NCBI GenBank assembly: GCA_009193035.1 | Contig: SWDT01000014.1 | Coordinates: forward strand, 186,001-250,000 | Length of the DNA stretch: 64,000 nt | Source of the DNA: Halicephalobus mephisto | Taxonomy: Eukaryota > Nematoda > Chromadorea > Rhabditida > Panagrolaimidae | Direction of reading: 5' to 3' | Part shown: positions 22,301 through 32,611 of the stretch, piece after piece | Layout: each line of letters begins with the position of its first letter | Numbering within the stretch: position 1 is the first letter of the stretch | The notes under the pieces: generated by a model | What the model was told of the DNA's origin: nothing | What the model saw: only the letters and a program-made list of their open reading frames with translations | Database searches by the model: none | Translations under genes and position numbers: made by a program

Positions 22301-25300
22301 CGTCTTCAACTTTTTTCAGTTCCTCTTGCGTCAATTTTAACTAGAAATTTCAGCGGATTAAAGATTTTCGTTAAGTTTGGTTGTTGCGAAATTAATTTTT
22401 CTCGAAACTAAAAGTCCAAGTCTCACAAAACAGCTGGATGCCCTGAGGGGAAATTTTATTTTTGGCAGTTACCTGGTGACATAATTTAATTTCGTGCTTT
22501 GTAGGTGAAATTAAATAAAATTTTTGATGTTTTTTCTTGGTGAAAAAAAATCTGAGAAGTTTTTCGTTTTTAAAATTTTTTTGGATTTTAAAAAATGTAA
22601 TTTTTGGTTATTTATGCTCGTAATTAAATTTCCTTATAACGAAATTATCAAACAAGTCAGACAAATTTTGTTTCTAAGATCATAATTTAGAAAAAAGCGA
22701 TTTCGAAATGGAAATTATATAATTTAAAAATTTCTTGAATATTTATTAATTTTCGTGCTAGGATCCATTTATTTATATTTTCGTTCTGAGACCATAATTT
22801 AGAAAAAAGCGATTTCGAAACGGAAATTATGTAATTTAAAAAAAGTGATCTCGAAACGGAAATTATGTAATTTAAAAATTTCTTAAATATTTATTAATTT
22901 TCGTTCTGAGATCATAATTTAGAAAAAAGTGATCTCGAAACGAAAATTATGTAATTCAAAAATTTTTGAATATTTATTAATTTTCGTTCTGAGACCATAT
23001 TTAAAAAAAAGTGATTTCGAAACGAAAATTATGTAATTTAAAAATTTCTTAAATATTTATTAATTTTCGTTCTGAGACCATAATTTTAGAAAAACAATCC
23101 GAAAACGATAGCTACATAATTAAATGTGTCCTAAATATTTGCGTCAGAAATCTTGTTTGTATCTTTATTTAAAATTCGTTTTTAAAAAATATTATCTTAA
23201 AACCAAAATTTGTCACAAATTTTTTAAATCCGTTAAAAAATTTCATTGATCTTTCGTCTTTTTTATTTCTTCGAAGAAAGATGAGAAATTAAAAAATTTT
23301 GGTTTCTTAAAGTACTTTGTTTATTTTTATTTCCTGGTCTTAAGAAGAAAAATTCATTTTTTATATATTAAAATTTTTTAATTTTTAAATTAAAAAAAAA
23401 TAATTTTTTATAATTTTTAAATTTAAAAAAAAATAATTTTTTATAATTTTTAAATTTAAAAAAAAATAAAAATAATTTTTATAATTTTTTAAATAAAAAA
23501 ATGAAAATAATTTTTTGTAAAAAATTTTTTTAAAGAAAATGAAAAAAGTTTTTTTTAATAAAATTATAATAATTTTGTATAAAAAAATTAATTTAAAAAT
23601 CCAATGCCTAAGGGTTGAAAGGTCATTTGACTTTGAAATTATTTATAATTTTAAAATTTTCATGATGACCGGAATTATTATATTAGGGTGTCACAAAAAA
23701 ACATGCGGTTTTTTGAAAAAACTTTAGGTTTATTTTTTTTAAAATTCAAATAACCAAATTAAGGAAAATATAGACCATCATATTCTACAACTTGATTCCA
23801 ACGATTGGCTAAATCAAGGATCCCATTCTTATACCATTCCTCAGATTTTGAATCAAAAAACCGCTGCACTTCCAACTTGACCTGATCTAATGTATCGAAT
23901 TGCTTTCCCTTCATGAAATGAGCCATATTCCGGAACAAATGATAATCGGACGGAGAAATGTCCGGACTATAAGGAGGATGTGGTAAAATTTCTATTTTAT
24001 CTAAGCTTTCGATTTTTTCGCGAGTTTGATTGGAGGTATGCGCTTTCGCGTTATCTTGGAGGAGTAGCGCTCTCTTTCGATTAATCACTGCCGGATACTT
24101 CACTGACAGAGCTTCATACATATGTTGCAATTGAGTGCAGTAGATGTCAGAGTTTATGTTTTGACCCTTGGGGATCAGCTCGTAATAGATTGGACCTTCG
24201 AAATTCCAAAAGACACTGAGTAAAACCTTGGTTGCAAAGCGATTCTGTTTAGGCACGGGATCTGCGGGTTCTCCAACAGATAGCCATTGTTTGGAACGAC
24301 GACTGTTACGCCAGTAGATCCAGGACTCATCACAAGTCACAATTCACTTGAAGAAACGGAGATCCAAAGGATTAGCAAGTAATTCTTACATAGTGTCAGA
24401 CGGGCTTCCACTTGCTCATCAGTCAAATCATGAGGGATAAGTCGAGCTGATGGAGATGACGTTGTATAGTCATATAGGATACATGAAAGACACTTGATAG
24501 TTTACTCAGACTTTGGCTTGGATCAGACTCCACACAGTCAAGCAGCGCTTTGTCATTCACACTTGAACATCGACCTGAGCCTGAACGGTGTTTGAGGGTT
24601 GTATCCCCTTCTCGAAAACGTTTGAACCAAGATTGTGCAGCACGTTCACTTACAGTTCCTTGGCCTTCTACTTCGCATATTTCATCGGCGGCTTGTCTTG
24701 CAGTATAGCCTTTTTTGAAGAAGAAAAGTAGGACAGCAAGAACGTTCTGATCAAGCATGACGAAAAGGATTTACAAAACTTTAATGAGTAACCGCGCGTC
24801 ACCGGATCCTTTTATATCCTATTGCCAGAGTCTCGAGCAATTAATGACTATTCAGAATTTCCTGCGTGAGACCGAGAAAATTCTAGAGAAATCCTCAAAG
24901 TTAACCCCCAAACCGCATGTTTTTTTGTGACACCCTAATAACATTATTCAACTTGGCCACACGACAGTTGTTCCCCACCGGCAGTTCCTTTCCAGCGGCA
25001 TTTGTTCCTTACTAGCCCTTGTTTCCCAGCGGCATTTATTCCCTACTTACAATTTCTTCTCAGCAATATTTTTTCTCCCCGGCGACATTTGTTCCTCTGT
25101 TTACAATTTCTTTCTAGTAAAATTTACTCCTCAACAACATTTGCTTCTTATTTATAGTTTTTTTTCAACGATATTTGTTCCCTACTTACAGTCTTTTCTT
25201 AGTAATATTCGCTCCCCCCGGCGGCATTTGTTCCCCTGTTTACTATTTCTTTCTAGTAAAATTTGTTCCCCAGTGATATTTGCTTCTTATTTACAGTTTT

Positions 25301-26227
25301 TTTTCAACGATATTTGTTCCCTACTTACAGTCTTTTCTTCTCAGCAATATTTTTTCTCCCCGGCGGCATTTGTTCTCCTGTTTACAATTTATTTCTAGTA
25401 AAATTTACTCCCCAGTGATATTTGCTTCCTATTTATAGTTTTTTTCAACAGCATTTATTCCCTACTTACAGTCTCTTCTCAGCGATATTTGTTTCTTATT
25501 TAGTTTTTTTCCAGCGATATTTGTTCCGTAACGAGATTTGATTCTTTTTGACTCACGTTGGTTTCGAAATTCTTTTTAAATTAACTTTTTTCTTACTTAA
25601 CTGATATATTAAGTTAACTATTAGAAGAACAATGTAAAAACGAAAGAAACTATAAATTTTACGAAATAGAAAGATCAAATCTTGTTAAAAAACAGATTTT
25701 GTTTGGGAGCAAATCTCGCTAGGAAGCAAATCTTGTTGGGGAGCAACTTTATCCGAGGACTAAATCTCGCTAAAATAACAGATTTCGTTTGGGAGCAAAT
25801 CTCGCTAGGGAACAAATTTCACTGGGGAGCAACTTTATCCGAGGAGTAAATCTCGCTAAGAAACAAATCTCGTTGGAAAACAGCTTTCGTTGAGGAGTAA
25901 ATTTCGCTAAAAAAGAAATTTCACTGGGGAACAACTATCGGTGGGGAACAAATTTCACTGGGGAACAACTTTATCCAAGGAGTAAATCTCGCTAAAAAAG
26001 AAATTTCATTGAGGAGTAAATCTCGCTAAAAAAACAGATTTTGTTTGGGAAGCAACTTTATCCGAGGAGTAAATTTCACTGGGGAACAACTTTATCCGAG
26101 GAGTAAATTTCGCTGGGGAGCAATCATTAAGTAATTTTGAACTTACATTGTCATAGCGTTGTTTCAGCCACGGGGAATCTACTGGAAGGGCAAATCTGGT
26201 CTCGAGCTCGGCTGCCAGTCTTTCCAT
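16346..26227 (-). CDS. Long coiled-coil protein, 9 exons, 692 aa, family not recognised
   Basis: Exons (minus order): 26147-26227, 22221-22340, 21263-21458, 20384-20493, 19013-19384, 18605-18711, 18383-18560, 17240-17890, 16346-16609. All splice sites are GT/AG and phases agree at every junction, giving 692 residues. The short N-terminal exon encodes MERLAAELETRFALPVDSP. Nearly all the rest is charged coiled coil (LTQEELKKVEDGHLKF, KQSEAELKIRLSQIE, TEEEAVQRLEARLKIIK, ILEAEKTELQKELDHL). A less helical segment (FLLNPMSSAEDQSEILTGFHKISHLLDD) lies in exon 5. No enzymatic or membrane motif is seen. A structural role (centrosome, cilium, Golgi or cytoskeleton) is possible but not shown. Introns are unusually repeat-laden: intron 1 carries a mariner and a palindromic array; introns 3 and 8 carry TCACTATCC palindromes. 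Confidence 0.85.
16620..17215. repeat. TCACTATCC palindrome array, intron 8 of the long coiled-coil gene
   Basis: Many CACTATCC/GGATAGTG pairs, each bounding a loop of about 25-35 bases, with direct higher-order repeats of about 120-130 bases (GTTGGATAGTGACCGAAGG recurs near 16925 and 17052). It is the same family as arrays at 20.5, 32.9, 34.2, 43.3 and 44.4 kb. Confidence 0.9.
18000..18260. repeat. AT-rich tandem repeat in intron 7 of the long coiled-coil gene
   Basis: The phrase AATTTTAAAAAGTTAAAAAT recurs at about 18049, 18090, 18150 and 18180 with TTATT/CAATATT variants. Simple AT-rich tandem repeats with no coding content. Confidence 0.8.
19680..19870. repeat. Dispersed ~180-base AT-rich repeat, copy 1 of 3
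   Basis: Shares long near-identical stretches (ATTATTTTTCATTTCATCAT, ACAGTATACC, AAAAAATGACAAATGTT) with tandem copies at 36205-36380 and 36385-36560. Here it lies in intron 4 of the long coiled-coil gene. No coding capacity. Confidence 0.85.
20535..21125. repeat. TCACTATCC palindrome array, intron 3 of the long coiled-coil gene
   Basis: At least six units read AGTCACTATCCAAAAA..., then an AGTTTCAATAAT-like loop, then TTAGTTACTATT...TTTTTTAATAATGATTAAA. The higher-order period is about 120 bases. The GGATAGTG partner has often decayed to TAGTTACTATT. Confidence 0.85.
21540..22140. repeat. Degenerate tandem repeat in intron 2 of the long coiled-coil gene
   Basis: Repeats of the pattern TTTTCGTTTTAAAAC...TATTTTTCAAAAA...CCTAAAACGAAAAA fill most of the intron, with roughly 115-120-base spacing between the best matching copies (near 21770, 21890, 22010). 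It contains the window-wide TTTTCG...AAAACGAAAA phrase. Confidence 0.7.
22670..23100. repeat. ~84-base tandem repeat, 4-5 copies
   Basis: The unit contains ATAATTTAGAAAAAAGCGAT, TCGAAACG, AAATTATGTAATTTAAAAAT and ATTTTCGTTCTGAGACC. The phrase TTTTCGTTCTGAGA recurs at about 22778, 22899, 22981 and 23063. It is in intron 1 of the long coiled-coil gene. Confidence 0.85.
23340..23600. repeat. Low-complexity A/T tract
   Basis: Poly(A)/poly(T)-rich tandem phrase (AATAATTTTTTATAATTTTT) with a period near 47 bases. No coding potential. Confidence 0.75.
23683..24938 (-). mobile_element. mariner-family DNA transposon (1256 bp) with perfect TIRs
   Basis: Perfect 28-base terminal inverted repeats (TTAGGGTGTCAC... 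at 23683-23710; complement at 24911-24938) are flanked by TA duplications (23681-23682 and 24939-24940). The length is typical of mariner. It contains a broken transposase on the minus strand. It is inserted in intron 1 of the long coiled-coil gene, next to the palindromic array at 24.95 kb. Perfect TIRs in a copy with a damaged gene suggest recent mobilisation in trans or a young but already mutated copy. Confidence 0.95.
23759..24758 (-). pseudogene. mariner transposase, frameshifted
   Basis: The N-terminal part (24423-24758, ATG 24758) has two helix-turn-helix regions (GYTARQAADEICEVEGQGTV, SERAAQSWFKRFREGD, HRSGSGRCS). The catalytic part (23759-24340) shows TCDESW (first Asp), LLQDNAKAH (second Asp) and YSPDISPSDYHLF (third Asp). 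Between them (about 24340-24423) the frame is lost at least twice and an in-frame TGA follows RFFK. The second-to-third Asp spacing counts to 35 intervening residues rather than the 34 of classical mariners, because of one extra residue in the LDKIEIL segment. Non-autonomous as it stands. Confidence 0.93.
24953..26125. repeat. 1.2-kb palindromic array of short GC-richer units
   Basis: The left half (24953-25545) repeats CCAGCGGCATTTGTTCCC-like units separated by TTTACAGT; the right half (25680-26125) repeats GGGGAACAAATTTCACTGG-like units, the reverse complement of the left. The centre (about 25546-25679) is AT-rich and resembles the spacer at 35.5 kb. The outer left edge (GGCCACACGACAGTTGTTCC) matches the edges of the 35.4-35.9 kb element. 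A foldback-type element with expanded internal repeats is the best reading. Confidence 0.75.
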
Positions 26228-29200
26228 TTTCGACTGATTTTAGTTTTTCTTTGACATTTTTTATTTTACGCTTCAGTTTTCACTTCAGGACAAAAAATTA
26301 TTTTTTCTCTTTGAGACCATTCAATTGGAAATTTTTAGTTTTTACGTAAAATTCAATTCGATTGAAAAAGAAAAATAGTAACTTCACTTGGAATTTGAAT
26401 GAGGTTAATTTGGGATCCCCTCAGGCATTCCGCACTCTTGGGAGGACTTCGAGATGTGCGTGGTTTTTTATGAATTATTTTTAAAAATAAAAAAGGTTAA
26501 AGATAAATGAAAATTTATGGACAGATTAAAAATCGAAAATGTGACTCAAAAATTTTTTATTTTTATTAAATCTAAATTTTATTTTTATTTTTATTTTTAT
26601 TTTTATTAAATCTAAATTTTATTTTTATTTTTATTTTTATTTTTATTAAATCTAAATTTTATTTTTAAAAATGTTTATCGAAAAATAACAAACATCAATT
26701 AAGTTGTGGTTTTTGAAATAATTTTTCGTTTCAGAACCAAACATCAACAACTTTGTTTTTTTAATCTAAAAAAACTAATTAAATTTAATTTTAATATTTT
26801 TCGAAAATTACTCAAATCTACAAAAAATATAATTTTAAAAAATTACATAAATTTTAACTTAAAAAAATTAATTTTGAAATTTTTTAAAAATTATTTAAAT
26901 TTAAAAAGAATTATTTAAATTTTTAAAAATTATTTAAATTAAAAAAGAATTATTTAAATTTTTAAAAATTATTTAAATTAAAAAAGAATTATTTAAATTT
27001 TTAAAAAATAATTTTAATTAAAAAAATTACTTAAATTTAAAAAAAATTATTTTAATTTAAAAAAATTACTTAAATTTTAAAAAAATTATTTTTTTTTGTG
27101 AAAAACGTTGTTATATTTTTTTGATGTATTTGATCATTTTGTTTTTTGGATGATTGATCTCTTATCCACTCCTCATGTATCGTCTCGACAGCTGTCCGGA
27201 TTTTCAGTTTTACGAATATTTTTTTCTGCAAATTTTTGAACGTTTTAAAATTTAAATTTTTACTGATCATTTTAGAAATGAATTTTTTCAAACATGTTCG
27301 AAAAAAATTGTTGAAAATTTTTCATTCATTTTCATTCAGGGTCTCAAATAAGAGAAAGTTCAGAAAATTGTTCAAAATCCATTGTTCATTTTTATTTTTT
27401 CCTTTTTTGTCGGTAAGTAGGAATCCATGGAGAATTTCGGATTTTTGAAGAACTTCATGCAGGTTTCTAAAATTTAAAAATTTATAAAAAATCTCTGTTT
27501 TTTTTTCATTTTTTAAAATTTTAAAATTTTTTAAAGTTTTTTTTTATTTTAAAATTTATAAAATTTCTTAATTTTTAGGTTTTTTAAATTTTTTTTAAAT
27601 TTTAAAATTTTGTAAAAATTTACAGAAATTTTAAAATTGTAAATATCTTCTAGAATTTTTTGGAATTTTTTAACTTGCTCCAGAATCCAATAAAAACTTT
27701 TTCAACTGTCTGAAATGAACAAATTTTACAACTTTTAGAATATTCTGGAATCCGATGTCGAGAAAATTTCATAATGATATTTGTTTTTTTTTATGGTGAA
27801 TTTTTTTCACAGAACTCTGATCTGTATGGTAAAAATTGATGGTCAAATTTTGAGATCGAAAATCGGACTTTTTATTTTAAAAAATTGTAGATTTTTCTAT
27901 TTCAAAAAGCTGTAATTTTTTTGTCTAACTTTCCTCACTCTGGACTTGACTTATGAGTCGTATCTTAACACGAAAAAATCCGTGTTTTTTATTACGAAAG
28001 TTGACGATCAAAGTTCAAAGTTAAAATTAGAATTTTCCGTGTTAAAACGCAACTTCTGAGTCATGTTTGAAATTAAAAAGTCTAGGTAATTTTCAATTAT
28101 TATTAAATTATATAAAACAGATTTTTTAAATTAAAAAATTTATATTTATTTTTTAACATGAAAAAATCCGTGTTTTTTTTGTAAAAGTTAAAGATCAAAG
28201 TTTAGAAATTTAAATTAGAATTTTCCATATTAAAATATAATTTATAAATTATTTTTCAACTTAAAAAGTAGGTAATTTCCAATTATTATTAAATTATATA
28301 AAACAGATTTGTAAAATTAAAAAATTTATACTTATTTTTTAACATGAAAAAATCCGTATTTTTTTATTGTAAAAGTTAAAGATCAAAGTTCAGAAATTTA
28401 AATTATAATTTTCCGTGTTAAAATATAATTTATAAATTATTTTTGAACTTAAAAATTTAATTTTCAACTATGATTGTAAATAAATTTTTAAAATAAAAAA
28501 AATTATGTTTTTTAACACGAAAAATCCAAATTTTGGATTTTTAAAATAAAAATTATTTTTTTTAACACGGAAAATCCAAATTTTAATTTTTAATCTTGAG
28601 TTTCAATTTTGACAATTTAGAAGAATGATTTCAGAAGCCATTCCAACGTCATTTTGCATTTATTTCTGCACCTGCCAATTGAAGTTTTACCAATTTTGTT
28701 CAAATTTGAATTTTAATTTGTAATTCATGTTTCAAAAATTTTATAAAATTTAACTAAAAAATAATTTTCTAAATAAAAGCTTTTTTTAAAAAATAGTATT
28801 TTTTATTTTTTTTTTAACTTTTTAAAATTTGTTTTTTTTTGTATTTTTTTAAAGTTTATTTTTTATAAAAATTTTTTAAAATAAAAATTATTTTTTATTT
28901 TTTTTTTAAATTAAAAAAATTTTTGAAATTTGTTTTTTTTAAATTTTTTTTTGAAATAATTTAATAAAAGTCGTTTATTTTGCACTTTTGTTAATTAAAT
29001 ACAAAAGAAGATTCAAAAAAACAACTTTTGGAATATTCTCCAATTTTTCCATTCATTCGTGGTCAAGGCGACTCAAGTGAAAAAATTGGATTCTGTTTTT
29101 TCTTTTGTTTTTGGATTTTTATGGATTTGGAAGCTTTTAGAAAATTTAAATTTAAAAAAACCAAAAAAGTAGAAAATTTGGAAATGAAAAAAATTTTTTT

Positions 29201-29235
29201 TTAATTTTATTTTTGAATATTTTTATTTCGTCAAA
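26228..29235. other. AT-rich, gene-free intergenic region
   Basis: The 5' flank of the long coiled-coil gene, followed by simple repeats: TTTTTATTTTTATTAAATCT units (26540-26670) and AATTATTTAAATTTTTAAAA units (26880-27090). From 27970 to 28560 a roughly 180-base unit repeats about three times (AACACGAAAAAATCCGTGTT ... TAGAATTTTCCGTGTTAAAA). A small higher-complexity island (27150-27200) is open on the minus strand (AVETIHEEWIRDQ) but lacks clear splice sites. No gene can be supported. Confidence 0.5.
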
Positions 29236-29239
29236 AATT

Positions 29240-30000
29240 GTTTTTTTGGCGTCGGAGGACATAACGCCAATGTTTAGTGTTTTTTATGCAAATTTTCCGA
29301 ACATTAAGTAACGTTTTGCCAAGTTTTATCATCTTAGTATTCAGAACAAGATACCAAAAAATTCTGCTACAACTTCATTTTTGGCATTGAGAGATGTTTC
29401 GCCAATTTTCAGAATTTTAGTATTTTGAACAGAACGCCAAACATAAATTTGATGAAAATTACTTTTGGCATTGAGGGACGTTTCGCCAATTTTCAGAATT
29501 TTAACATTTGGAACAGAACGCCAAACGCTTTAATTATGAATAAATTGGGTTTGGCATTGAGGGACGTTTCGCCAATTTTCAGAATTTTAACATTTGGAAC
29601 AGAACGCCAAACGCTTTAATTATGAATAAATTGGGTTTGGCATTGAGGGACGTTTCGCCAATTTTCAGAATTTTAGTATTTTGAACAGAACGCCAAATGC
29701 TTTAATTATATAAAATTCATTTTTAGCGTCATAGAACGTTTCGCCAAGGCTTAGAACTTTAACATTTGGAACAGAACGCCAAACATATAAATTTGATGAA
29801 AATTACTTTTGGCATTGAGGGACGTTTCGTCAATTTTCAGAATTTTAACATTTGGAACAGAACGCCAAATGCTTTAATTCAATAAAAATTACTTTTGGCA
29901 TTGATTAACATTTTGCTAAATTTTTTGGTATTCAGAACAGAACACCGAAACCTTCAATCATGTAATTTTTACTTTTGGCATTAGGTAGCATTTGACTGAA
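29240..30000. repeat. 86-base tandem repeat, about 8 copies
   Basis: Clean copies start with GGCATTGAGGGACGTTTCGC at 29467, 29553 and 29639, exactly 86 bases apart; diverged copies lie on both sides. Each unit holds the two half-sites TTTCGCCAA and AGAACGCCAAA. A related pair of units occurs at 55387-55610. Confidence 0.92.
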
Positions 30001-32600
30001 TTTTTTCACTTTGGCTTTAATAGAAACGTTATTAAACTTTTTTTGTCTTTTTTGTCAATATTCCCTTTGAACTTTTGGAGAAAACCTATCTGATAAAAGA
30101 CGAAAATTAAATGATTGAAAATTTTTATGAATGTTTAAGATATTTTTGAGAGAGTAGGGCCTGATTGCGAAAAGTTCAAATTTGAACCTCAAACTTTGAC
30201 TATCAACTTCTATGAAATATTAGAATTTTCCAGAATTTTTTTTTGTCTGATAAAAAAGAAAAATTAAAATATTTTGTAATTTTTTTGAGTATTAAAGATG
30301 TTTTTAAAAAGCGGGGTCCCAGCACGAAAGTTTTTAAAAAATTTAATAATTGCTTTAGATTGTATTTTTTGTATGACAGAAAATTTTTGATATTGATAAA
30401 AAAGAAAAAATATTTTATAATTTTGTGAATATTTAAAATATTTTTAAAAAGCGGGATCCCAGCACGAAAGTTTTTAAAAAATTTAATAATTGCTTTGGAT
30501 TATATTTTTTTGTATTTTTTGTAAGAAAAAAATTTAATAAATGGTGAATAATTTCGGTATTTTGTGCTTTGGTTTAGAGCTACAGTACTATCATTCACAT
30601 TTTTCATCACGAAATTCCGTTTTTCATCAAATCGTGTTTTTCCTATTTGCCTCAGGCTTGATTTCCCAATTAGTCGGTTTTCGTTCCGGAATAACTTGTT
30701 TTTTTTAAAACCGAAAAACAGTAAAACGGAATTAAAATTAGATAATTCATTTTGGATTTTTTCGAAATTCTATGGAGTCATTTATGATTAATTTTGTTAT
30801 TTTCCAGAAAAAAACAAATTGTTTTTGAAGTAAAATAAAATTGATGTAATTACATTTATTTTTTATTTCAACATGTAATTTTAAAAAATAAATTTATAAA
30901 AAAATAAAAAAAATAAATTTATAAAAAAATAAAAAAAATAAATTTATAAAAAATTTTAAAAAAATAACAAAAAATTATAAAAGTTAATTTTTTGAAAATT
31001 ATAAAAATATATAATCTATAATATTTGAATTTAGAATTTTTTATTAAAATGAATATTTTTAATTTCTGTGTAGGACCAAAGGCTTATTTTTTTCATTATC
31101 TCAGATGAGACAGATTGGCTACCGGGAAACAGCAAAATCCACGTGAGAGTACGTACCGATGGTCCTGCATGGAAAATTAAATTTTTTACTTTAATAATAT
31201 TTTTGCGAAAAAAGTTTTACAATTTAAAAATATTTCTTAAAACTTTTTTTCTTTAATCTTTCCAAATTTTTGTATTTTTTAAAAATTTAAATTTAATTTT
31301 AATATATAAAAAATTTTAATTTTAGTATTTTTAAAAATTCTTTAAATTTTAATATTTAAAAAAAATTTTTTTAATTTTAATATTTTTAAAAAATTTTAAT
31401 TTCAATATATAAAAATTTTTTTTATATTTTAATATTTTTAAAATTTTTTAATTTTAATATTTTTTAAGTTTTTTTATTTTAATAATATTTTTTTATAAAA
31501 AGTTGATAATTATGAAAACAATCGTTTTAGGACCAGGAAGTTATTTGAATTTTATTTTAACCATTTTTGAAATTTTCTATTTTTCTAATTATTGAAATTT
31601 TTAAAAATTCCATAATCTAATAACTTTGTGAAGTCTTGTTTTCTAAGAACTTTTTAAAATTCCGAAAATTCGTGCCGAAATAAGCTTTTTCAAAAAAACT
31701 CATTTTCCATTTTTATAAATTATAATTTTTTAAATAATTAATTTTCATTTTTTAATTTTACATATTTTAAGAAAACTACAATTACGGTATTTGAGAATTT
31801 TTATGTAAAAAATTAAAATTTATTTAAAAATTAAACTTTGTATAAAAATTAAAATTTATATAAAAATTAAACTTTATTTAAAAATTAAACTTTATTTAAA
31901 AATTAAAATTTATTTGAAAATTAAAATTTATATAAAAATTCAAATTTATTTAAAAATTTCAAATTTATTTAAAAGTTTAAATTTTTGTCGAAAGTGTTAC
32001 ATTTCAAAAAAATTAACTTTTTTAGAAATATCGGAACCCATCTTCCTCGAAAACATTTCCTCCAAATTCCGAACTTTCCTAATTTGTTACTTTGTTTACA
32101 GCGGATATTTCAGTAATCCGGAAACTCAGAAAAAATCAATTTTAATAAGTTTTCCTTCAAAATGTTTAAATTTGTTTTTTAAATTTCAAATAGAATCGGC
32201 ACCCGCAGAGAAAATCGGAAAATTCTGAAAGTTTCGAATTTTGGATTAAACATAAAACAGACCGATAAATACGCAAAAAGATGGATGTGTCCGCCTCATG
32301 AATAAGCCCTTTCTGACTTGGCAGAAAAATGACAGCTAGTCCAATTTTTCATTTTTTATTCTGTCTTTTTTGGAAGAAAAAATTTAGATTAACGAGTTTA
32401 ATTTTTTTTTATTTTAATTTTAAAAATAATTTTTTATTTTAATTTAAATAATTTTTTTTTATTTTAATTTTTATAAAATTTTTTATTTTAATTTTAAAAA
32501 TGATTTTTTTTATTTTAATTTTTATAAAATTTTTTATTTTAATTTGAAAAATGATTTTTTTTATTTTAATTTTAAAAATAATTTTTTTTTAGTTTCTGAA
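30001..32600. other. AT-rich intergenic region, no gene
   Basis: Contains a duplicated ~170-base unit (GCGGG[G/A]TCCCAGCACGAAAG at 30312 and 30452), poly-A/T blocks (30880-31000, 31200-31500, 31800-31990, 32400-32590), and one higher-complexity island at 31074-31176. No coding gene is supported before 32612. Confidence 0.5.
31071..31178. other. Isolated higher-complexity island with terminal inverted repeat
   Basis: About 105 bases of near-balanced composition in a poly-A/T desert. The ends TGTAGGACCA and TGGTCCTGCA pair with one mismatch. The plus frame after an acceptor (ATTATCTCAG) reads ETDWLPGNSKIHVRVRTDGP; a minus-strand exon with GT/AG bounds is also possible. It could be an exon or a structured RNA; neither is proven. 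Confidence 0.3.
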
Positions 32601-32611
32601 AAGAAAATCAA

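Noticed and set aside
29240..30000. CRISPR-like array of regularly spaced repeats
   Set aside because: Whole 86-base units are repeated, with no unique spacers, in a eukaryotic genome. It is a tandem satellite.
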